Shown: positions 13,401-20,515 of the stretch, piece after piece
Layout: each line of letters starts with the position of its first letter
How positions within the stretch are numbered: the first letter of the stretch is position 1
DNA from: Branchiostoma floridae
Taxonomy: Eukaryota; Chordata; Leptocardii; Amphioxiformes; Branchiostomatidae
NCBI RefSeq assembly: GCF_000003815.2
Contig: NC_049986.1
Span: 1,239,781-1,303,780 of the forward strand
DNA length: 64,000 nucleotides
Direction of reading: 5' to 3'
Notes under the pieces: model-generated
Databases searched by the model: none
Told to the model about the DNA's origin: nothing
The model's input: only the letters and a program-made list of their open reading frames with translations
Program-made: the position numbers and the translations under genes

Positions 13401-14199
13401 AAAAATTGTTTTTGTTTATTGCAGCCAAGGACCGTGATCTTGTCTGGTTTGGACTAAAAATTCAGCATAGACAATGGGCGTGGGTGGATGGTTCACCGCT
13501 TATCTACACAAACTGGGCTCCGGGTAAACCTGGCAACGAACTACGTGCTTATTATGGATGTGGTAATGTGTACGCCAAGGTAATTGATGTTTTTACCATC
13601 ATCATTATCATCATCAGTCACTGCATTCTGCATCTATGGTCTTTAGAAAGTCCTAAAGCTGCATTCAGTCTTTCTTTTTTTTTTTCACCATATCCCTCAA
13701 TTTCTTATCACTTAACAGGACACACTATCATTTTTCATGAGCATAAAAGCATTTCTTTCCATTTCTCTATACATTTTAGTGTCATAGGAATTCTTTCTTA
13801 TTTATTATTATTACATTCATTACTGAACCCATTACTCTATCAGTTATAGAAATGGATTATATAGTTCAGGATTTCTACGATGTTTATTTACGATATTGAC
13901 ATTAGATTCCAAGCTTTCATTCAACATAGAGCAATAATGGGCAGTACGGCGGAAATTACAAATGTTTGATAGCTCTCTAGTTTAACTTTTGCACGTTTTC
14001 TTAAGTGTTTAAAGGTGCACAATTAATTGATTGACTAAAAGTCACAGGGAAGAGAAATTAAGTATACCAAAGGAATCTTTCATTTTTGTGACAGACTGGC
14101 AGAGGTTTGTCATTTCCGACTGAAATGACGAATGGAGAGTGGTTCAGCGGCATCTGCTCCTACGTTCGTCCCTACATTTGCAAGACCCCAACGGGATAA
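1167..14199 (+). CDS. Type II transmembrane C-type lectin gene (multi-exon, 5' end outside or unresolved)
   Basis: Genomic span of a gene read from splice sites and matching phases: transmembrane exon 1167-1285, adapter exon 1509-1566, stalk exons at 2336, 3774, 7239, 8928, 9102 and 9274 (60 nt each), lectin-domain exons 10366-10542, 13425-13579 and 14095-14199, stop TAA 14197-14199. Phases chain without conflict: TM exon leaves in phase 0, the adapter converts 0 to 1, every stalk exon is 1/1, lectin exon 1 is 1/1, exon 2 is 1/0 and exon 3 is 0/stop. The predicted protein is a single-pass type II membrane protein with a Thr/Ser stalk and a C-terminal C-type lectin-like domain exposed outside the cell, so a recognition receptor is likely. 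Which stalk exons are used cannot be told from DNA. The initiating Met was not found with confidence. Confidence 0.75.
1509..1566 (+). CDS. Lectin gene: first stalk (phase-adapter) exon
   Basis: Acceptor ctatgcag at 1501-1508 and donor gaca|gtaagt after 1566 bound 58 nt. Read from phase 0 it gives [19 protein letters not shown] plus one base, so it converts phase 0 of the transmembrane exon into phase 1 needed by all later 60-nt exons. Its end ([10 protein letters not shown]) resembles the later modules, so it may be the founder of the stalk array. The phase logic is seen; the founder idea is inference. Confidence 0.6.
2336..2395 (+). CDS. Lectin gene: stalk module 1 (60-nt exon)
   Basis: Acceptor gttacag, donor ctg|gtaagt, exactly 60 nt, phase 1 in and out. 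In this phase it reads [19 protein letters not shown], rich in Thr/Ser and therefore a candidate O-glycosylated stalk segment. Phase 0 is also open, but phase 1 is the one set by the adapter exon. Confidence 0.6.
3774..3833 (+). CDS. Lectin gene: stalk module 2 (60-nt exon)
   Basis: Acceptor cgttacag, donor ctg|gtaagt, 60 nt, phase 1/1. Translation [19 protein letters not shown]. It belongs to a second sequence subtype with module 6 (both end ILHGTT), while modules 1, 3 and 5 share an LATVA start. A SINE fragment begins 52 bases downstream. Confidence 0.6.
3885..3935 (-). mobile_element. SINE 3' fragment, left half of a split copy
   Basis: Matches 519-560 of the first SINE copy (gacgtgatc ... 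acatgttcgcacatgtttacacac) and begins with an ATC repeat that may be the element's 3' tail. It is cut at 3935 by a LINE; the rest continues at 6091. Confidence 0.6.
3937..4358 (-). pseudogene. Inverted 5' piece of the same LINE open reading frame
   Basis: On the minus strand from 4358 to 3937 it encodes the linker just before the reverse transcriptase: ... [16 protein letters not shown] ... MARWVEHY ... [13 protein letters not shown]. The last nine residues are repeated at the start of the plus-strand body, so the two halves were once contiguous. The frame is open, which suggests a rather recent insertion. Confidence 0.7.
4359..6040 (+). pseudogene. LINE reverse transcriptase, C-terminal body
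   Basis: About 560 codons open from the inversion point to the stop at 6040. Seen: the finger/palm start YRGISLLS, the palm strand [26 protein letters not shown], the catalytic [12 protein letters not shown] (about 5104-5139), then [14 protein letters not shown] and [12 protein letters not shown], motifs I associate with RTE-type LINE reverse transcriptases. The C-terminus has a CxxC ... HxxxxC knuckle (CPNCGRDC ... HSRRC, 5968-6030). The N-terminal endonuclease is missing, so this copy cannot be autonomous. The clade assignment is uncertain. Confidence 0.75.
6091..6126 (-). mobile_element. SINE 3' fragment, right half of the split copy
   Basis: tacacacgacggggtgatgc followed by cgccccttacgggcttgacc matches 554-590 of the first SINE and starts with the 7-base target duplication tacacac also seen at 3929-3935. 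Confidence 0.6.
6303..7115 (+). repeat. 160-bp-period repeat element, copy 1
   Basis: Four imperfect units of about 160 bp, each with a core like aaatttcaggtcatttggtt and a following ccaaaaatgtc segment (unit starts near 6508, 6670, 6832, 6990). The ends are atatttcagccat (6350) and atggctgaaatat (7098), inverted repeats of each other, and just before the right end lies ccatacctatggtatgg. This suggests a nonautonomous DNA transposon with an internal minisatellite. Other copies: 10707-11466 (inverted) and 50215-51022. Confidence 0.5.
7239..7298 (+). CDS. Lectin gene: stalk module 3 (60-nt exon)
   Basis: Acceptor cattacag, donor ctg|gtgaga, 60 nt, phase 1/1. Translation [19 protein letters not shown], differing from module 1 at two residues. 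The intron upstream (about 7130-7238) is also closely similar to that of module 1, so the duplication carried flanking intron sequence. Confidence 0.6.
7360..7466. repeat. (GT)n microsatellite
   Basis: About 105 bases of almost pure GT with a few TTTG and ACGCGC interruptions, 60 bases into the intron after stalk module 3. Confidence 0.9.
8172..8316 (+). pseudogene. Dead duplicate of lectin-domain exon 1
   Basis: After an AG at 8170-8171 the sequence parallels the exon at 10366: [16 protein letters not shown] is preserved, then the Trp codon of NWFQ is TGA (8249-8251), then [12 protein letters not shown] resumes in the same frame and a TAG ends it near 8315. One segment around the first Pro is extended by two codons. 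The copy lies inside the stalk array in the same orientation, so a larger block including a lectin exon was once duplicated. If spliced in, it would truncate the protein. Confidence 0.6.
8928..8987 (+). CDS. Lectin gene: stalk module 4 (60-nt exon)
   Basis: Acceptor cgttacag, donor gaca|gtaaaa (weaker than the usual gtaagt), 60 nt, phase 1/1. Translation [19 protein letters not shown], the most diverged module and the one with most Pro and Ser. A second possible donor lies at 9012 (accg|gtaagc), but the match to the intron starts of the other copies favours 8988. Confidence 0.5.
9102..9161 (+). pseudogene. Lectin gene: stalk module 5, donor lost
   Basis: Acceptor acgttacag is intact and the 60 nt are homologous to modules 1 and 3 ([19 protein letters not shown] in phase 1), but the base pair that should be the donor GT reads AT (actacta|atatgt). 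Without a donor it should be skipped or read through, so I treat it as a decaying exon. The reading frame is still open for 19 codons beyond. Confidence 0.5.
9274..9333 (+). CDS. Lectin gene: stalk module 6 (60-nt exon)
   Basis: Acceptor cgttacag, donor ctg|gtaagt, 60 nt, phase 1/1. Translation [19 protein letters not shown]. It is the last module before the lectin domain and leaves in phase 1, matching the CC start of the exon at 10366 (G+CC gives Ala). Confidence 0.6.
9640..10328 (+). mobile_element. CR1/L2-like LINE, 3' fragment
   Basis: 170 codons open to TAG at 10150 with features of a LINE reverse-transcriptase C-terminus: [30 protein letters not shown], then [20 protein letters not shown]. 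After the stop come 170 bases of 3' tail ending in aataaataaa and repeated gtgaaa units, typical of CR1/L2-type tails. It is truncated at its 5' end and sits in the intron just before lectin-domain exon 1. Confidence 0.7.
10366..10542 (+). CDS. Lectin gene: C-type lectin domain exon 1
   Basis: Acceptor attttcaag, phase 1. It encodes [16 protein letters not shown] at the domain start, then a helix-1 segment [17 protein letters not shown] and the helix-2 like [10 protein letters not shown], as in the N-terminal half of C-type lectin-like domains. Cys pattern: two N-terminal Cys of the long form (PC, HC) and the first core Cys (EC). The donor is taken at g|gtgggt (10542/10543); another GT three bases earlier keeps the same phase. 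The exon starts only about 38 bases after the end of a LINE 3' fragment. Confidence 0.75.
10707..11466 (-). repeat. 160-bp-period repeat element, copy 2 (inverted)
   Basis: Reverse-complement copy of the element at 6303: it starts with atatttcagccataccatag, continues through repeated aaatttcaggtcat cores (on the minus strand) and matches the unique left portion of copy 1 up to the segment rich in gtggccatcggaaaatgac. It lies in the intron between lectin-domain exons 1 and 2. Confidence 0.5.
11470..13420. other. Lectin intron, no gene seen
   Basis: AT-rich intron between lectin-domain exons 1 and 2. Open frames here are short and lack recognisable motifs. A stretch near 11885-12010 resembles 2755-2830 (cgtcatgactttt, acttacat), a dispersed intronic repeat. 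Confidence 0.5.
13425..13579 (+). CDS. Lectin gene: C-type lectin domain exon 2
   Basis: Acceptor gtttattgcag and donor aag|gtaatt bound 155 nt, phase 1 to 0. It encodes VWFGLKI, matching the WIGL position of the fold, then [22 protein letters not shown] and a core Cys (YYGCGNVY). The loop that carries EPN or QPD in sugar-binding C-type lectins reads KPG here, so classical Ca-dependent sugar binding is doubtful. Confidence 0.75.
14095..14199 (+). CDS. Lectin gene: C-type lectin domain exon 3 and stop
   Basis: Acceptor tttttgtgacag, phase 0. It encodes the last part of the domain with [20 protein letters not shown] and stops at TAA five codons later. The two last core Cys are present (GIC and YIC). 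The WND motif of Ca site 2 is replaced by WFS, in line with the altered KPG loop in exon 2. A polyadenylation signal follows about 100 bases downstream. Confidence 0.75.
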   Translation, partial: TGRGLSFPTEMTNGEWFSGICSYVRPYICKTPTG

Positions 14200-14297
14200 A
14201 AAATGCCACTACTGTTACTGATAAAAATGGCATAGCTTGATCGAAGAAAAAGAAAAGCAATATCAGACGTAAAAGCAATATCAGTAGTATCAGACGA

Positions 14298-14303
14298 AAT
14301 AAA
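14298..14303 (+). terminator. Candidate polyadenylation signal of the lectin gene
   Basis: AATAAA, 99 bases after the lectin stop codon. The cleavage site was not identified. Confidence 0.4.
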
Positions 14304-15217
14304 GCGTAGCTTTATATTTTCGACAAAGTAAATTTTCGTATTGATATCAGTGATGCTTACTTTGTTTTGAAACTCATGATCAGTAAGTAGCAAGCACTCG
14401 TAACATCATATTTTACGCTAGGTGCTTTGCACTGTTTGAAGAAGAAGAATTTTTCTGTAATTTGTATGCGTGCCTCACTAACAAAAATTAGACAGGTCCA
14501 ACAATAGCTTAGACCTAAAGAAAGGAATTCAAAACAAAGGACCCTTACTTTCTACACATTTTAGGAGTACCGCTAGTATCGAAAAGTTCCTCTCAATGTT
14601 ACTTAATATATTATGACGCTTCTCGTAACATTGCTGATGACTACCTATCAATATACAATTTTAATTGAAGTTACTTATCATCAGTAAAATGTTGATTGCA
14701 ATGAAAGTACATGGTGTATAGGATCTAGGACTGATACCACAGGTGGAGATCTCCATAGAATAGCATGTTAAAACACACTAAGACAAGGACTAAAACAAGG
14801 CTTCAGAAAAATACTGACCCGAATTTCAATCTTACATTTTTTTTCTCCACCAGAGAGTCACAAGGTTCATCTTTAGAACCATTAAAGGAAAACTGGTTGT
14901 TGACCACCACAAACTCCGAGGAATCCTCGCTCTATGAAAGAAACCTCACTTTTCACCCCCGTTTTCTCCTGATCCCACCGACAGCTAAAATCCTTTCCAC
15001 CTAAACTGCTAAACTGAGCAAATTTTGACCAAAATGGCAAAGCTTAGACCCTACCTGTTCCTTCTAACCCAAAAAGTCTCTAGGTTGGGCCAAAATTTTT
15101 AAGGGAAAAGCATTAGCATGTTAGGCGCTTATCTGTAATCAAGCTTCGGGAATATTTGTCGAAAACATAATAGCCTATCCTTATCCGAATGAAAGCTCAT
15201 CTGTGTTGATAAAATCC
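14304..15217. other. Intergenic, nothing recognised
   Basis: Short open frames only; no repeat structure or motif that I can name. Confidence 0.4.
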
Positions 15218-15668
15218 ATATTGAAAAAAAAAAGGTTAAAACTTTGTTACAATACAAAAAGGAACTCACCATAAATTTTCGGCCGAACACTCCGACCTTC
15301 TTCAGATGAATGACTCGCTGCACTAATGCACATCTTCAGAGGTATCTCAGCATATACACGTTGAATCTCCGGGCCATTCCGTGTCTCTGGATCAAGTTCG
15401 TATCTTGGACTCTGAACAGGATTGGTTCGTGAGGCGCGTCAAGGAGGCTATTTACATTAAGGCACATCAACCCTCGTTGAACCGTGATGGTAGCAGGTTT
15501 CGCCTTCCCGCTATTTATGATTCGCTGCTACCTGACGTCATCCGACGACTTCTGGATTAGTGCAGCGAGTCATTCATCTCAAGAAGGTCGTTCAAGAGTG
15601 TTCGGCCGAAAATTTATGGTGAGTTTCTGTTTGTGTTGGAACAAAGTTTAAGCCCTTTTTCAATAGCC
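15218..15668 (+). mobile_element. Penelope-like element remnant between inverted arms
   Basis: Arms of about 108 bases at 15218-15325 and 15558-15668 are inverted copies of each other (aaattttcggccgaacact against agtgttcggccgaaaattt, and agtgcagcgagtcattcatc). Between them a frame open from about 15357 to TAG 15558-15560 reads GHSVSLDQVRIL ... WFVRRVKEAIYIKAHQPSLN ... LPAIYDSLLP. This resembles the segment that follows the GIY-YIG endonuclease at the C-terminus of Penelope-like elements. The polymerase part is absent. The arms would be the element's repeated ends. Family assignment from motif memory only. Confidence 0.55.
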
Positions 15669-18339
15669 TATCCTTGCTTACATAGCTTTGAAATATATAG
15701 GGATATGCCGACGATGCACGTGTTCAAATGCACAATAAACGTTTTTTACGCTTACGTTATAATGATTTTTTTGGTGATGCAAAATGGATGAACGTGTGCC
15801 TCAAGAAATAGATGTTCGGCCGAAAAATATGAAATCTACATCCATGATTAAACTCGGTAAAACCGATGCGAATCAATTCGCTTCCAGAGCTGATTCGAAA
15901 AGATTCTAATAAATTTTTCCTCGGTGTAAGCAGTCCAGCTTGTGACTAATGCAAATTGATCCAATCCGAATTCAGCTCCAGTGAATGGATGAGGTGGATC
16001 GATTGGAATTCACTAGCAGTGTTTTGTAGGAGGGATTTGCCAATTCGTTTGAATGCGAATAGCTCCGTTGTCATGTAATCAATATTCATGAACAAAGCGC
16101 AAAGTTTTACATCGAATCTTACCAGCTCTTCCGTATGGTCTGCTGGATCCTATTTTTCCAGTTTTACTTCATGTATCTACTTTACCAGGGCATGCATTAG
16201 TTTGTAGGTGTTCAAAGAGGTGAAGCCCTACATAAGATAACATTTCGTGACGTCAGTCATATTTTGGAAAGACTTGCGCTGCACTCTAATGACCTCTCAA
16301 AGACTGAATGGGGCGAATTGAGTGTGAAAGCAATAGCATGGTTTTATGAGGAAGTATGAACGAAAGTGAACAAGTATCTATTCGAATTTGATATATTTGA
16401 TTTGATTTGAATTTATTCCCCATACTAAGTGCATGGTTAGGATTGTTTTAAACATTATTGAACTTACAGAAAAAAAACTAATTGCAATAAATGACTTCTT
16501 TACTATTGTCCGTTCCCATTCCCAGACGTCCCCCATAGCGTTAAAAGTTCATGTCTAATTATTTGACGGTAGTAGACAAGAAAAAATGTACTAAATAAGC
16601 TAAACTACAACAAGAGTTTAATCAGTCGACTCTGCAGAATGTACAACATAGGCAAAAGATGCTCAAACGTAATAAAGATATGATAAAAGTAAAACACAGA
16701 AAAAAAAATGAGTAGATACTGCTGACAATAGCCATAGTGGCTACGTAAAACTATGGTACATAATCAATTTTGAGATATGTCGTACAACTGAATAAAAATA
16801 ATAATCACTAAAATGTATAAACAAGCATCAGCTATATCCAGCTATCAATACATGTATATGATATAACAAACTACTGACCTTAGCAGAAGTATACCATATG
16901 GACCGATAAACACTTCTTATAATAAACATTTGCTTGATGCTGATGGTCCATACATTACAAATGTCTTTGTGTTGTATTCTTTCAAATTTTTAACGTTAGA
17001 ATAATGCTACCAGACAAAATGCAAAAATTATAACTTGAAATTACATGCAAAGAGTAAGAGCCGTTCTTAGCTCTCAATTAAAGAACTGAGTACTACTATG
17101 ACAAGATAAGTAACCATGATTACAACCTTTAAGGCAATATGTTGTGCGGTACTTAGTCAGCCGGCAAGGTGTTACAGCCAGTGCATTTATTTATTAATAC
17201 CGCGTGCCAGAGGCACCAGTTCAATGGGGGACTTTGTGTTTATAAGTCAACCGAAAGGAGAAATCCCTTAAAGAACCATGAACTGTGACATGCCAGAACC
17301 TACATATCATACGTACAAATCTCTTTGCAACATGTACTACAAAAGTAAGTTCTTTGCCTTGTCTTGATAAACGTCCGTTTCTTCCTGTTGCAGTCTTCGC
17401 GTAGATTTTAGACAGTCACAATCTTTCCATACATCTCTATCCTTTATAGCCTTGGGCAGATCTTCCACTTAGCAGCAAACATCTTCGGAAAGCTGGTATG
17501 TTTTACATGGTCTTCCTTTTCTTGCACGTCCATGTGTACCCATAGAAGAACATCATTATGATCACTTCACCATGCGTGTCCATGAAAGCTGTGGCATCGC
17601 CACGATTTCGCGTGAGAAACTGCACCATGGTTAACAACTGAAGGGTTTGATTCCTACGAACTCTTGCAGCAGTGTCACTCCTAGTCATAAGCTGGTATAC
17701 ATACATGTCTTTCAGTGCCGATTGCTTACAATGTAATCTGTTCGAATATGGATATATCGTACGACATCAGTCCTGTACAGGAAATTATAATTTCGTTGTT
17801 AAAAAAGCTTAGTTGTGAGTTCCCAACTGGTATTGTCTTTGTCATCGCAGACCAAGACGTTTTCGTCAGTGTCTTCCAGAAGTGTGCCGGTGTCTCTTAG
17901 ACTGTCTTCCAGCCTGGGCCTGACGGGTTCGGTTCCCGACATGATTTTCCATAGGAGAAATTGTTACTCATTAGATCACATCATGTCACTTGATAAGGTT
18001 CAGCCGTTGGTTATCGGGAGTTCTGGGTTTGATGAAAGTTGAGTTGCAAATTTCATCTCAACAGAAGTTCGTGTGTTTTCACTCTTCATGAAGTCATTTA
18101 ATCTTAGTAGTGCTCCGATATTTTGAGGCATGACAGTCACAGCTAATTGGTTCATCGTCGCAAAGAGCCTGATATAAATATTATTCCCTAAAACTCTTAA
18201 ACGAATATGATAAACTTTAAGCTTAGTCCCCCATTGAACTGGTTGCCACTGTTACGTGCCAATCTACAATTTCTACACACAAACATCTGCAGACAATGGC
18301 ATTTAATCAGGCCGCCAGCACAAGTAATGTGTACAGCCA
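15669..18339. other. Intergenic, nothing recognised
   Basis: No convincing coding exon on either strand. A third copy of the Penelope-arm motif gttcggccgaaaaa occurs near 15812. A T-arm-like gggttcggttccc at 17926 has no A box, so no tRNA is called. Confidence 0.4.
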
Positions 18340-18840
18340 CACCTTTTTCTACCATTCTTAAACCTTTTTTCTACCATTTGATTGCAGTTTCTAGTTATAG
18401 AGATATACTGATATACTAATGATAGTAACAATGGGTCAAATCAATACAGTAGAACTCTTAACTCTTGTAATGTAAATCTACTCCAAATCAAACATACATA
18501 TATTAATAACGGGATGAACCCCTATGGAAAAATACACATGTAACGTTCTAGTTGCTTAGAGTTGTAGAAACATAAGATAGGCTTTCTGAAATAGTTCTTA
18601 CACGAATCATCCACCTCAAGAATACAAACGACTAAAATTCTTTACCTCAGGCTAAGACATTCCTTTCTTTAGATTACCATTTCTTTCATTTCCAGTGGAA
18701 TGGTGAGAATTTCTTCATTCAGAAACTAACTCCTTTCATGTTAACATACCTCACTCCAGTCGGCCATAATTTCTAAGCTAAATAATGTTAGCTTTTTGGT
18801 TAAGTTTCTTGCAAATTTAACTCGATTTCAACACTCAAAA
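18340..18840 (+). repeat. Tandem duplication, unit 1
   Basis: Diverged direct copy of 18890-19345. Shared landmarks in order: ttgcagttt, atactgatata, aacaatgggtcaaa, aaatctactcca, cttcattcagaaa and cctcactccagtcggcc. Both units are AT-rich and lack coding potential. Confidence 0.6.
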
Positions 18841-18889
18841 AAACCACCATGTCTTGTAACTTTAGTGCTTTCTAATAAATAACAAAAAT

Positions 18890-19345
18890 ATGTGATTTAT
18901 TGCAGTTTATAGTTGGGGTAATATACTGATATACAGATAATAACAACAATGGGTCAAACCAATATTCTAAAACTCAAATTACATGAAATACAAATCTACT
19001 CCAGTCCACCCTCTATTTCTAGCATACAGATATTGATTACTGGATCAACCCCTTTGGACAAAAGCACATATAATGTCTACTTTTTACATTTTATTGCTTA
19101 CGTTCCAGAAATATAAAATACCTCTCTTAGAATAGTCACGACAAAAACAACCTAACTCCTGCATGGTGAAGACTCAAATTTTACATCTGAGGCAACGACC
19201 TTCTTTTCTTCAGATTACTATTTCTTTCATCTCCAGTAGTATGATGAGAATTTCTTCATTAAGAAATTTACTCCTTTATACCTCACTCCAGTCGGCCTTA
19301 ATTGCTAAACTAAAAAATGTGAGCTTTTTTCTTTGATTTTCTTGC
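18890..19345 (+). repeat. Tandem duplication, unit 2
   Basis: See unit 1; the landmarks are in the same order with many substitutions and small indels, so the duplication is old. Confidence 0.6.
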
Positions 19346-19723
19346 AAATCAAGCTGCATTTCTATTTCCTTTTTTTTTTTTTGCATTATCAGTTTCTAAG
19401 AAATAACCAACATATTAGTGGCAGTTTTGTTTATCCTTCAGTAAAAAGTTATGAGATATACAACATGTTCAGATTTTAGAGAAAAATAAGTTGGCCAAAA
19501 ATAATTTCAAAATATTGCAGTTTGAAACAACGGTTCTTCGACTTGCCATCACTAAATACCATGAACTCTGTTTTTGTAATGCAACGGATAAAGGTTAGCC
19601 CCCGGATAAAGTTGAACTAACGTTAGAGATCAAAATTAAATTAGTTGACTTAAAACCGGACGGTGCTCTGCGTCTATTTAAATATTTGAAGGCAATCGTA
19701 TGCAGTAGGCTCATTTTAACAAA

Positions 19724-19867
19724 ATGGCCGCCAAAATGCCGCCGCCGTCAATATTGGATGGTAGTCTACACTTAAATTTGTCAATAAAGAAAATGTATCC
19801 AGGTAATAAGACACAGAAGATAACATTTACTCAAGCAAAGGGTAATACTACTGTAAGCTTTTGGTAA
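19724..19867 (+). CDS. Small open frame, possible first coding exon
   Basis: ATG in an acAAAATGGCCGCC context, 47 codons to TAA. It begins MAAKMPPPSILDGSLHLN. A consensus donor (ccag|gtaata) after 19802 would make a 79-nt first exon. No downstream exon was found on this strand before the window fills with the minus-strand LRR gene, so the partner exons are unknown. Product not recognised. Confidence 0.3.
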   Translation: MAAKMPPPSILDGSLHLNLSIKKMYPGNKTQKITFTQAKGNTTVSFW

Positions 19868-20515
19868 CGTCCATATGTTTCAGGTAGAACCCCCTTACTT
19901 TCAAACCTACTGATCAACAGATTTTACCAAGTGTCGCTGACTGTACGCCATGTTGTGTTAAGGAAGTGGATGCTACCTGAAACGTCTTATTCTTTTTCAA
20001 AATCTCTCCATGCAGTAGGTAATAAGTAACTGTTTTTTAAAGTAGAATTTTAGTTTTACATCCCGTCAGGCAACCAAACATTATAGCCTTATCAAATCGC
20101 TACGCAGACTGCAGCCAGATTTCCCAGTGACAGAGGAGAGAATTTTTGAAACAACGTTGTAGCATATATGATTATGTGAGAATTAGGTTGTAAGCTGTCA
20201 ACGGTTGTTGCTGGAAAAATGTATCGGTTAGAAATAAAATATAAAAAAGACAAAAATCATTTGTTTCCTTTTATGATTTTAAGTAATTTTTTTTGAAGCT
20301 AGAGCCAGGTCCTGCTCAGATAGGTAAAAGACGTCTGCAACTTTTGCAACTTTCAAAAAATTCTTGAATTTCGAGATGGGAGAATTTTGATGTGGTAAAT
20401 GTTTTGGGTTTTGCAAGAGACCTGGGTGTGTAGAAAACTGCAATTTCTGAACCTTTAAAGTGTAATTTCTGAACTTTGAATATAATGTAAACGACTACAG
20501 GTTAAGAATTGTTCC

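Noticed and set aside
17915-17945. tRNA T-arm-like sequence
   Set aside because: A single B-box-like element without A box or fold. The similar T-arm-like sequence at 3025-3055 is treated the same way.
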